Notes under the pieces: generated by a model
Databases searched by the model: none
The model's input: the letters and a program-made list of their open reading frames with translations, nothing else
Told to the model about the DNA's origin: nothing
Translations under genes and position numbers: made by a program
In this document: piece after piece, positions 1 through 6,372 of the stretch
How positions within the stretch are numbered: the stretch's first letter is position 1
Layout: every line of letters starts with the position of its first letter
NCBI GenBank assembly: GCA_002428085.1
Contig: DJAA01000053.1
Coordinates: forward strand, 5,407 to 19,232
DNA: 13,826 nucleotides
Source of the DNA: Sulfurimonas sp. UBA6014
GTDB taxonomy: Bacteria; Campylobacterota; Campylobacteria; Campylobacterales; Sulfurimonadaceae
Direction: 5' to 3'

Positions 1-2
1 AA

Positions 3-29
3 GCAATCTTTGGTTTGAAAGAAATCTAA
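3..29 (+). CDS. Possible C-terminal tail of an upstream gene (partial)
   Basis: One frame entering from the left edge reads AIFGLKEI and ends in tandem stops TAA TAG, 38 nt before the start of the response regulator gene. It could be the end of an upstream gene in the same operon. Nine codons are too few to identify a product, and a chance open stretch is possible. Confidence 0.25.
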   Translation, partial: AIFGLKEI

Positions 30-67
30 TAGTTAAAAATCATCTACACTCACAAAAGGAATTTATT

Positions 68-1135
68 ATGACAGATACTTCTCTTATGCTCATGATTACA
101 ATTGTTCTTGTCTTACTCGCCATCGTTTTGTATTTTTTTTATAAAAATGCAACATTAAAAAAGAGAAATACTGCTGAAAAAACGCTTCAACCTCTTGATG
201 TTCAAGAGGTTGATCCCGATATCTACACATCAAAACCAACAAAGCGCGAGAAGCCTGAGGCAATGCAAGAGGAAACTTTTGCTAAGCAAAGTAGCGTCAC
301 TCCAACAACAAAAACGACTCCAACAAAAAAAGCAAATCTCCTTCGAAAAAGAGAGGTGCCCGCACATGACAAAATCACAAAAAATAGTTTCAAAGAGTTT
401 GCAGGTTTACGCATTCTTGTTGCGGAAGACAATATCATCAATCAAAAAGTAATCACTGGACTTTTGGCAGATTCAGGGATAGAGATTATTCTCGCCCAAG
501 ACGGGCAAGAAGCTTTAGATATACTTGAAAATGAACATGACTTCACAATGATTCTTATGGATGCCCACATGCCAAGAATGGATGGTTTTGAAGCAACGCG
601 CGAAATAAGAACCAACCCAAAATATGACCATATCGTTATCGTTGCTCTCAGTGGAGACACTGCCACAGATGATGTGAAAAAGATGAATGAAGCAGGAATG
701 GATGAGCACCTTGAAAAACCTTTAAGAATGGAGACGCTCTACGATATGCTCTATGCTTATACAAGCAACAACACGACGAGTGAACACAACAAAACAGATG
801 AGCTCATGACACAACCACTGCAGATAAAAAAAGGTCTTGAAATTTGTGGGGGCGATGAGAGTTTTTACCATGAAATCCTAGATGCATTCGTTTCTCAGTA
901 TGCAGATTCATCGACACAACTCCAAAATTTGATAGCTCATCATGAAGATAAAAAAGCCGATAAATTACTTCTGGATATCACTGGTATCACTGCCAATATT
1001 GGGGCTGAGAATCTCAAAAAAATAGCAGAAAAGTTAAAAGAATCTTTAAAAACAAAACAGGACCATCAAGATATTTTGACAGAGTATACAAAACATCTTG
1101 ATGCGCTCTTAAAAGATATTCGAGCTTATAAATAA
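68..1135 (+). CDS. Membrane-anchored response regulator (REC) with degenerate HPt-like domain
   Basis: The 355-residue protein has one N-terminal membrane helix (about residues 5-25) followed by Lys/Arg-rich sequence, which places the rest in the cytoplasm. A low-complexity Lys/Thr/Pro linker runs from about 30 to 110. The receiver domain spans about 113-232: acidic pair E120/D121, phospho-acceptor D165 in MDAHMP, S195 and K217-P218 are all present, so it should be phosphorylatable. It resembles receiver domains of hybrid histidine kinases. Residues 250-350 align with HPt domains (GLEICGGDESFY, then ITGITANIGAENL), but the invariant His of the AHxLKG motif is Leu302 and the Lys is Thr305, so it cannot relay phosphate in the usual way. 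There is no DNA-binding output domain. The start follows AAAAGGA by 7 nt; the frame is open to the left edge, so a longer product cannot be excluded. The partner kinase is unknown. Confidence 0.85.
   Translation: MTDTSLMLMITIVLVLLAIVLYFFYKNATLKKRNTAEKTLQPLDVQEVDPDIYTSKPTKREKPEAMQEETFAKQSSVTPTTKTTPTKKANLLRKREVPAHDKITKNSFKEFAGLRILVAEDNIINQKVITGLLADSGIEIILAQDGQEALDILENEHDFTMILMDAHMPRMDGFEATREIRTNPKYDHIVIVALSGDTATDDVKKMNEAGMDEHLEKPLRMETLYDMLYAYTSNNTTSEHNKTDELMTQPLQIKKGLEICGGDESFYHEILDAFVSQYADSSTQLQNLIAHHEDKKADKLLLDITGITANIGAENLKKIAEKLKESLKTKQDHQDILTEYTKHLDALLKDIRAYK
187..213. repeat. 12-bp perfect inverted repeat inside the response regulator gene
   Basis: Positions 187-198 and 202-213 are perfect reverse complements separated by a 3-nt loop. 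The hairpin lies in the codons of the linker just after the membrane helix. No T-tract follows, so it is not an intrinsic terminator. Confidence 0.7.
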
Positions 1136-1144
1136 AAAGGAGAA

Positions 1145-1188
1145 TGCATTCGCAATGACCTTCATTGCGAATGCAAACGTGCTTTTTT
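1145..1188. terminator. Bidirectional terminator between the response regulator gene and proA
   Basis: A perfect 14-bp stem (1145-1158 with 1162-1175) and a 3-nt loop lie between two convergent genes. On the plus strand a run of six T at 1183-1188 follows after 7 nt. On the minus strand the stem is followed by TTCTCCTTTTTA, so it can also end the proA transcript. Confidence 0.8.
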
Positions 1189-2419
1189 ATCGGATTTGTC
1201 CATTTCCATAAATTTTAAATTTATAAGTCGTTAAGCCTTCTATCCCCATAGGTCCGCGAGCATGAAGCTTGTTTGTACTGATACCCACCTCTGCACCAAA
1301 TCCAAAAACTCCTCCATCAGTAAAGCGTGTTGAAGCATTTACATAAACACAAGCCGAATCAATAGCATTTAAAAACTGCTCAGCTACCGTAATATTTTGA
1401 GTAACAATCGCCTCCGAGTGACCTGAACTAAATCGTACAATATGCTCAATCGCACCCTCTAGACCTGAAACAATCTTAATATTTAAAATATTTGCCAGAT
1501 ACTCCGTATCGAAATCTTCATCACTCGCACGTGGGACATCAATAATACTTTGAGTATTGATACACCCTTTAAGCTGTGTATGTGCCTCATCAAATGCGCT
1601 CTTTAAAAGAGGAAGTGCATGTTTTGCTATGGCGATGTCAACCAAAAGCGTCTCCATGGCATTACAAACAGCAGGACGCTGCACTTTTGCATTGAGCGCA
1701 ATTGCAATAGCATCATCAAGTTTTGCCTCTTTATCTATGTAAATATGGCACTGCCCTTTGTCATGCTTTACGACACTTACCGTTGCATTATCACACACAT
1801 ATTTGATAAGCTCTGCTCCACCGCGAGGGATAATCAAATCAACATATTTATCCATCTTTATAAGTTTCGTCACACCTTCTCTTGAAGAGTCGGGGATGAG
1901 TGAAATCAGAGATTTTGGCAAATCATTTTTTTCCAAAGTCGCCTGAAGAACTTTTGCTATAGCTTTGTTGGAGTTTTGCGCCTCTTTCCCACCTTTGAGG
2001 ACACAAACGTTTGAACTTTTAAAGCATAAAGCTGCGGTGTCAGAGGTGACATTTGGACGCGATTCGTAGATAATACCGATGACACCGATAGGGATAGATA
2101 CTTTTTCAATTTTTAAATTATTTTCAGTAACCCAGCCATCGATGATGCGACCCACAGGCTCTTTGAGTGCTGCTATCTCTTCAATGGCAACCGCCATGGC
2201 TTCTATGCGGCTCTCATCTAAAAAGAGTCTATCTTTGAGTGGTGCAGATAAGTTATTTTTATCAGCTTCTGACATGTCCAAAGCGTTTGCTTCAAGCAAA
2301 TCCATCGTATTAGCACGGATGGAAAATGCCATGTCTTTTAGGATTTTGTTTTTTTCTGCTCCTGTGAGCGTCGCTAGAACTCTGCTTGCCGATTTTGCTT
2401 CTTGTAAAAATTTTTCCAT
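1187..2419 (-). CDS. proA: Gamma-glutamyl phosphate reductase (glutamate-5-semialdehyde dehydrogenase)
   Basis: This enzyme reduces gamma-glutamyl phosphate with NADPH to glutamate-5-semialdehyde, the second step of proline synthesis in the cytoplasm. The 410 residues are close to the usual length (E. coli about 417). Family signatures are clear: YESRPNVTSDTAALCFKSSN from about residue 118, LKGGKEAQNSN, the catalytic Cys252 in QRPAVCNAMETLL, GFGAEVGISTNKLHARGPMG at 373-392 and EGLTTYK near the C-terminus. The ATG is preceded by AAGG at about 7 nt. It is divergent from proC with 53 nt between starts, which suggests shared control of the pathway. The partner kinase gene proB is not in this window. 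The stop codon lies at the T-tract of the downstream terminator. Confidence 0.97.
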   Translation of the reverse strand: MEKFLQEAKSASRVLATLTGAEKNKILKDMAFSIRANTMDLLEANALDMSEADKNNLSAPLKDRLFLDESRIEAMAVAIEEIAALKEPVGRIIDGWVTENNLKIEKVSIPIGVIGIIYESRPNVTSDTAALCFKSSNVCVLKGGKEAQNSNKAIAKVLQATLEKNDLPKSLISLIPDSSREGVTKLIKMDKYVDLIIPRGGAELIKYVCDNATVSVVKHDKGQCHIYIDKEAKLDDAIAIALNAKVQRPAVCNAMETLLVDIAIAKHALPLLKSAFDEAHTQLKGCINTQSIIDVPRASDEDFDTEYLANILNIKIVSGLEGAIEHIVRFSSGHSEAIVTQNITVAEQFLNAIDSACVYVNASTRFTDGGVFGFGAEVGISTNKLHARGPMGIEGLTTYKFKIYGNGQIR

Positions 2420-2441
2420 ATTTTTGCCTTAAATTTAATAA

Positions 2442-2450
2442 TGATATACT
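2442..2450 (+). promoter_or_regulatory. Extended -10 promoter of proC
   Basis: TGATATACT matches a TGN-extended -10 (TATACT at 2445-2450), 22 nt before the proC start, with AT-rich sequence and no clear -35 upstream. The element lies within the 53-nt proA/proC intergenic region, so the leftward proA promoter must overlap it or lie inside proC; a possible TATCAT on the minus strand uses the same bases. Confidence 0.55.
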
Positions 2451-2472
2451 AGCATAAAAAATTAGGACTCCC

Positions 2473-3231
2473 ATGAAAACTCTTACATTTATTGGCAACG
2501 GAAATATGGCTTTAAGTATAGCAAAGGGGTTAAAACATAGTTACAACATTGAAGTTGTTGGCAGAGATTTGCAAAAACTTGATGCATTTGAAAAAGAGCT
2601 TGGTGTGAGTGTAGCAAAACATCTACTGAGTCGATTTGACATGAGTGACAAAACTCTTTTGCTGTGTGTAAAACCTTCTAATGTCGAAGAGATTTCAAAA
2701 ATACTCTCGGGCAGAGCAAGAGTTATTTTCTCTGTTTTAGCAGGAACTTCCATCGAAAAAATTCGTAAACATTTCAATCCACAAGCGGTTGTAAGAGCCA
2801 TGCCAAACCTCGCTGCAAGTGTGGGTAAATCTATAACAACGTTAACTGGAGATATTGCATTTAAAGAGGAGGCACAGACCCTTCTTGGAAGCGTAGGTTC
2901 TACTCTATGGCTACAGAGCGAAAAAGAGATAGATATAGCTACAGCGCTTGCAGGAAGTGGACCTGCGTACTTGGCACTCATAGCAGAAGCTCTTGCCGAT
3001 GGTGCGGTAAAACAAGGGCTCAAAAGAGAGGATGCAATGGTACTCACAAGAGGACTTTTTAACGGTTTTGCAGAGCTTATACAAAACATCCATCCGGCAC
3101 TTTTAAAAGATGGTGTCATGAGCCCAGGAGGGACAACTGCTGCGGGTTATGCAGCACTTGAAGATGGAAATGTCAGAAGTGCGTGCATCAATGCAATTGA
3201 GAAAGCTTATAAAAAAGCTACCGAGTTATAA
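2473..3231 (+). CDS. proC: Pyrroline-5-carboxylate reductase
   Basis: ProC catalyses the last step of proline synthesis, NAD(P)H-dependent reduction of pyrroline-5-carboxylate to proline. At 252 residues it is slightly shorter than E. coli ProC (about 269). It begins with a Rossmann nucleotide-binding motif (FIGNGNMALSIAKGL, residues 6-20). RAMPNLAASVGKS (108-120) and the C-terminal signature with LAGSGPAYLALIAEALADGA (159-178) and MSPGGTTAAGYAALE (216-230) form the substrate site and dimer interface. The start has AGGA at 2464-2467 as a ribosome site. It is divergent from proA and convergent with thrC, ending at a strong hairpin. Confidence 0.97.
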   Translation: MKTLTFIGNGNMALSIAKGLKHSYNIEVVGRDLQKLDAFEKELGVSVAKHLLSRFDMSDKTLLLCVKPSNVEEISKILSGRARVIFSVLAGTSIEKIRKHFNPQAVVRAMPNLAASVGKSITTLTGDIAFKEEAQTLLGSVGSTLWLQSEKEIDIATALAGSGPAYLALIAEALADGAVKQGLKREDAMVLTRGLFNGFAELIQNIHPALLKDGVMSPGGTTAAGYAALEDGNVRSACINAIEKAYKKATEL

Positions 3232-3286
3232 CTTTTATTTTTCATACCAAGAATTTAGCATAAAAAATCTACTGCTATAAAAACTT

Positions 3287-3323
3287 TACTAGACTTCTTA
3301 CAAGAAGTCTAGTATCTCTTTTT
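3287..3323. terminator. Bidirectional terminator containing the thrC stop codon
   Basis: A perfect 13-bp inverted repeat (3287-3299 with 3302-3314) is followed on the plus strand by a T-rich tail ending TTTTT at 3319-3323, and on the minus strand by AAGTTTTT. It serves the convergent genes proC and thrC. The thrC stop (TAA, 3298-3300 on the minus strand) is at the tip of the hairpin, and one arm encodes the last thrC residues. Confidence 0.8.
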
Positions 3324-4767
3324 CGATATCCTCTTTTTCTATCACTGCGTCATGAATTATTTTTTTCCTAAAAAGCCCTTTTACCATAGCTGGAATCGCG
3401 ACTTTTGCTTCTTTTGAAATACTCTCAAGGGCGACGATGTCTTTGGTATCTACTTCGCCCGTGAGTGCGTTGGCTATGACAGGTGAAAATTTTGTCCATT
3501 CGGCAGTTGAATAGATGATACTTTTTATCTTTGGATTTGAGCAACTCTCATAAGTTTTAAAACATGTCGCAGTGTGCGGATCCATCAAATAATCTTCAGC
3601 AAAAGCAGCTTTTATATACGCTTTGCCCTCTTCATCACTACAATAATCTGCCACAAAAATTTCCTGAAGTTTTGCAAGTTCTACAGGCGTTAAAGTATAA
3701 ATCTTTTCTTTATCAAGACTCTCCATGAGCGCTCTCGTCCTCTGTGCTCCGTAGAGACTAAAAAGGACTCTCTCAACATTTGATGACTTTAAAATATCCA
3801 TTGCAGGGGATGTTGTAAGCTTTAAATCCCCATCTCTTATGTCATAAATACCAGTTTGTATCAAACGGGTTAAGATGTTATTTTCATTCGAAGATATAAC
3901 CAATTTTTCAACTGGAAGTCCCATTAATAAAGCATAATACCCACCAAGAACATTTCCAAAGTTTCCACTTGGAACATTGAGATAAACTTTTTCACCCATA
4001 ACAATACCATGTTGTCTTACAAGCTCAAGGTAGTTATGGATGTGATAGATTATTTGAAAAATAATACGTCCAAAATTTACAGAATTTGCGGCCGACAACG
4101 AGATGCTTTTTGCTTGCAATGCAGCATTAAAACTTGGAGAAGCTAAAAGATTTTTGAGTGCTGATTGGGCATCATCAAAATTCCCGTTAATCCCGATAAC
4201 TTTTAGATTGGGCGCCTCTTCTGTTACCATTTGAAGTCTTTGAACATCTGAAGTCCCATGTGCAGGGTAAAGGCATACGACTTGTATATTTTGCTTATTT
4301 TTGAAAGTCTCCAAAGCAGCTGGTCCCGTGTCTCCACTTGTGGCAGTCAAAATTAAATAATTTTCATCTTTTGCCTTTGCAAGCGAGGAGAGAATTTTGC
4401 CAAAAGGCTGAAGGGCCATATCTTTAAAAGCACGGGTTGGTCCATGGTAGAGTTCACTCACATAAAGATTCTCTTTTATTTTTACAACAGGAACAGGATT
4501 TTTAGGGTCATCAAAAGCATCATATAACGCTAGAGCTTCACGTATGACGCTTTGCTCTATGTCTATCTCAAAACGAGCTAACAAATCAAAAGCAAGCTCT
4601 TTATATGAAGAGTTTATATGTTTGTTTAAAAAAGTTTCCCCCAAATCAGGAAGAGTCTCAGGCACATAAAGACCTCCAAAAGAGGCTATGGGAGAGAGAA
4701 TTGCCTCTGAAAATGTAACAGTTTTTGGTTTGGTATCATCATGACCACGAGTTTGTATAAAATTCAT
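3298..4767 (-). CDS. thrC: Threonine synthase (PLP-dependent)
   Basis: Threonine synthase converts O-phosphohomoserine and water to threonine and phosphate. The 489-residue protein is longer than E. coli ThrC (about 428). The N-terminus MNFIQTRG and the GGLYVPETLP segment (31-40) are typical. The PLP-binding lysine is K115 in ELYHGPTRAFKDMALQ. TATSGDTG (141-148), AANSVNFGRI (226-235) and the cofactor phosphate-binding loop PSGNFGN (266-272) are intact, so the enzyme should be active. The ATG has only a weak purine-rich ribosome site. It stands alone on the minus strand, 76 nt downstream of an unrelated small membrane protein gene, with its own promoter candidates in that gap. No other threonine-pathway gene is in the window. 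Confidence 0.97.
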   Translation of the reverse strand: MNFIQTRGHDDTKPKTVTFSEAILSPIASFGGLYVPETLPDLGETFLNKHINSSYKELAFDLLARFEIDIEQSVIREALALYDAFDDPKNPVPVVKIKENLYVSELYHGPTRAFKDMALQPFGKILSSLAKAKDENYLILTATSGDTGPAALETFKNKQNIQVVCLYPAHGTSDVQRLQMVTEEAPNLKVIGINGNFDDAQSALKNLLASPSFNAALQAKSISLSAANSVNFGRIIFQIIYHIHNYLELVRQHGIVMGEKVYLNVPSGNFGNVLGGYYALLMGLPVEKLVISSNENNILTRLIQTGIYDIRDGDLKLTTSPAMDILKSSNVERVLFSLYGAQRTRALMESLDKEKIYTLTPVELAKLQEIFVADYCSDEEGKAYIKAAFAEDYLMDPHTATCFKTYESCSNPKIKSIIYSTAEWTKFSPVIANALTGEVDTKDIVALESISKEAKVAIPAMVKGLFRKKIIHDAVIEKEDIEKEILDFL

Positions 4768-4816
4768 TTTTTCTCTACTTCAATTTTTTTGAAATTGTAT
4801 CTAAATGTCTATAAAA

Positions 4817-4825
4817 ATTATCGCA
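4817..4825 (-). promoter_or_regulatory. Candidate extended -10 promoter of thrC
   Basis: On the minus strand TGCGATAAT fits a TGN-extended -10, 50 nt upstream of the thrC start. A second candidate, TACAAT (4794-4799, minus), lies nearer. Either would let thrC be transcribed separately from the upstream gene. Which one is used cannot be told from sequence alone. Confidence 0.4.
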
Positions 4826-4843
4826 CATGACAAGAGGTGCCCT

Positions 4844-5227
4844 CTATTTTGCTTTGTCATCATACTGAAGAAAAGAGAAGAAAATAATCAAGAGTAAAAT
4901 AGAGGCAACTATCTCATATCCAATAGCCCAAACTATCAAAAAAGCAGAGGTGTCCAGAAGCATAAAATTGGAAAAATCGCCATGAGCGACAACAAAAAAA
5001 AGAAAAACAGCGCCAAAGAAATAAGGGACAATCAGAAAATAAAGTGTATAAATAATCCCCTCGTACCCTTCAGGAGCTAAAGAGTATTTGCTTAAATCAA
5101 TTGTTTGAGAAGAAAAAGAGGTTGATTTTTTTATTTTAGGATTTTTTTTATTTTTTTTATCGCGTATAAGCTGATTGTAGTACATCAAATTATTACGAGA
5201 ATTATTATCGTCAATTTTGTGATCCAT
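4844..5227 (-). CDS. Small membrane protein of unknown function, two predicted helices
   Basis: I do not recognise this family. From the ATG at 5227 the product has 127 residues. The first 50 or so are polar and rich in Asn, Lys and Ser, including a Lys cluster around residues 24-35. Two strongly hydrophobic segments follow (about 57-80 and 94-119) with a short loop between, then a charged tail. The positive charge of the N-terminal part suggests both ends are cytoplasmic. An in-frame TTG at 5239 would add four residues; neither start has a strong ribosome site, and I prefer ATG. A clear TATAAT lies upstream, which supports a real gene. It is divergent from the Sel1-repeat gene and 76 nt upstream of thrC. 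No functional inference is justified. Confidence 0.7.
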   Translation of the reverse strand: MDHKIDDNNSRNNLMYYNQLIRDKKNKKNPKIKKSTSFSSQTIDLSKYSLAPEGYEGIIYTLYFLIVPYFFGAVFLFFVVAHGDFSNFMLLDTSAFLIVWAIGYEIVASILLLIIFFSFLQYDDKAK

Positions 5228-5267
5228 GAAAACTACCAACTCGCAATGTTTATTAAAAACAAATTGT

Positions 5268-5275
5268 ATTATACA
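5268..5275 (-). promoter_or_regulatory. Promoter of the small membrane protein gene
   Basis: On the minus strand TGTATAAT gives a consensus TATAAT, 40 nt upstream of the ATG at 5227, with A/T tracts around it. The 12-bp palindrome at 5288-5299 lies where a -35 element would be. Confidence 0.55.
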
Positions 5276-5287
5276 AAAACTTAATCT

Positions 5288-5299
5288 AGTCTATAGACT
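5288..5299. promoter_or_regulatory. 12-bp perfect palindrome, possible operator
   Basis: AGTCTATAGACT is its own reverse complement and lies about 15 nt upstream of the leftward TATAAT, at the -35 position. The position fits a repressor or activator site, but a 12-bp palindrome can arise by chance in a window of this size. Confidence 0.3.
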
Positions 5300-5354
5300 T
5301 TATGATACCTCTAAAAATAAGATTGTTGCGATTGGCATGCCATGAAAGTGACAC

Positions 5355-5370
5355 GATTAAAAGATTAATC
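5355..5370. promoter_or_regulatory. Inverted repeat upstream of the Sel1 gene promoter
   Basis: GATTAA and TTAATC flank a 4-nt spacer directly upstream of the -10 of the Sel1-repeat gene, so a protein bound here would cover the spacer and -35 zone. A 10-bp palindrome, TGGCATGCCA, lies a little upstream at 5333-5342. Both are candidate operators only. Confidence 0.3.
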
Positions 5371-5371
5371 C

Positions 5372-5379
5372 TGTATAGT
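5372..5379 (+). promoter_or_regulatory. Candidate promoter of the Sel1-repeat gene
   Basis: TGTATAGT contains a -10-like TATAGT at 5374-5379 with TG before it, 30 nt upstream of the start codon and followed by AT-rich sequence. Confidence 0.45.
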
Positions 5380-5409
5380 AATAAATCTTAAAATACTAAG
5401 GCTCTTACG

Positions 5410-6243
5410 ATGAAAATATTTTTTCTTCTTTTACTCCTTATTTCCTCCGCTTTTGCTATGTTAGACCGTAAAGAGCTTCCAGTTACTGAAAAAAAAGCTA
5501 TCGCTGGAGACCGTGTCGCCCAATTTGAAATGGCTTTATTTTTCGAGCCACTCTTCAGAGATGAAGCTTATAATGAATTTGCCGACATAAAAAAATATAT
5601 GTATTGGTTGGAAAAATCTGCCAACAATGGAGATACTGATGCTCAATGGGCAATAGGACAAGCCTTTTTAGGAGAAGATTTTCCAGAAGTTAAACCAAAT
5701 TTTAAACGAGCTATTTCTTATATTTCCAAAGCCGCTAAGACTGGTAATCCATATGCACAAAGCTATATGGGAGACTATCTTTTTAGCAAAAAATATCCCG
5801 CTGAAGCTCTCAAATGGTATGAGTTAGCAGCCAACCAAAACATAGAAGATTCCCAATTAAAAGTGATTTTTTTCTATTTTGTACTTGACTTCAAAGCAAC
5901 ACCAGCTCATACTGAAAAAGCTAGATACTGGATTCAAAAACTAAACAGCAACCCATATTACGATGAATCCCGCGGTCTTTTATCTCTTAATAAAGAGTTT
6001 ATCCGTGCTTTGAAAAAATACCCGCAAGGGATACTTGCGCACGCCAAACTCGGCGATAAGAACGCCCAATGGCTTGTTGCCAAGTATCTTCCTTCTGCTA
6101 GATGGATCTGGACTCAAAATGATTGGATTGAAAAATATGCTTTTGAGCGTGAGGTTTTCTGGCTTAAAAAAGCAGGAGTGCAAGGACAAAAAGATGCCCT
6201 TGACGAACTTAAAAATATGCGCATTTTATATGGGGATATTTAA
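5410..6243 (+). CDS. Secreted Sel1-repeat (TPR-like) protein
   Basis: The 277-residue protein begins with a classic signal peptide, a hydrophobic run at residues 3-15 with AFA before residue 17, so it is probably periplasmic. The body holds several Sel1-like helical repeats: around 28-48 (AIAGDRVAQFEMAL), 60-90 (YWLEKSANNGDTDAQWAIGQ), 98-125 (AISYISKAAKTGNPYAQSYM) and 134-155, with further degenerate copies near 210-226 (AHAKLGDKNAQWLVAKYL) and 250-270. Such repeats form protein-binding solenoids; the partner cannot be inferred. No cysteine occurs, unlike the Helicobacter Hcp (Cys-rich Sel1) proteins, which pair cysteines within each repeat. AAGG (5398-5401) is the ribosome site, 8 nt before ATG. 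It stands alone between minus-strand genes. Confidence 0.85.
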   Translation: MKIFFLLLLLISSAFAMLDRKELPVTEKKAIAGDRVAQFEMALFFEPLFRDEAYNEFADIKKYMYWLEKSANNGDTDAQWAIGQAFLGEDFPEVKPNFKRAISYISKAAKTGNPYAQSYMGDYLFSKKYPAEALKWYELAANQNIEDSQLKVIFFYFVLDFKATPAHTEKARYWIQKLNSNPYYDESRGLLSLNKEFIRALKKYPQGILAHAKLGDKNAQWLVAKYLPSARWIWTQNDWIEKYAFEREVFWLKKAGVQGQKDALDELKNMRILYGDI

Positions 6244-6253
6244 AAAATTTTAC

Positions 6254-6307
6254 TAAATTAATATTATAAAAGCGAAGTGTCGGTGTACGCGACGCTTAAA
6301 TTAATAT
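6254..6307. repeat. 11-bp direct repeat flanking a compact hairpin region
   Basis: TAAATTAATAT occurs at 6254-6264 and again at 6297-6307 in the gap after the Sel1-repeat gene. The sequence between is visibly richer in G+C than its flanks. A 10-bp palindrome ATCAGCTGAT (6306-6315) follows. The rest of the gap to 6372 shows no gene. Confidence 0.5.
6270..6297 (-). terminator. Weak terminator candidate after the rluD-envC gene cluster
   Basis: Read on the minus strand, AAGCG and TCG pair with CGA and CGCTT across a 7-nt loop and a 5-nt bulge, followed by TTATAATATT. This could end the long minus-strand operon about 75 nt after its last gene. The bulge makes the stem weak. Confidence 0.35.
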
Positions 6308-6372
6308 CAGCTGATCGATAATAATGCCTTCTTTTTTGCATGTGATAGAAAAATTATGAATGTTAAAACAAA

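Noticed and set aside
2079..2432. 117-codon plus-strand open frame opposite the proA start
   Set aside because: It is antisense to conserved proA sequence, has no ribosome site and the low-complexity Ser/Ala content expected of a shadow frame.
2541..3119. Long open frame of 192 codons on the minus strand opposite proC
   Set aside because: It lies wholly within proC, which has full family motifs. Its translation is Ser/Leu-rich without recognisable domains, typical of an antisense shadow.
4833..4845. Hairpin AGAGG-TGC-CCTCT after the small membrane protein gene as a terminator
   Set aside because: The stem is only 5 bp and is not directly followed by a T-run in the minus direction, so I do not call it a terminator.
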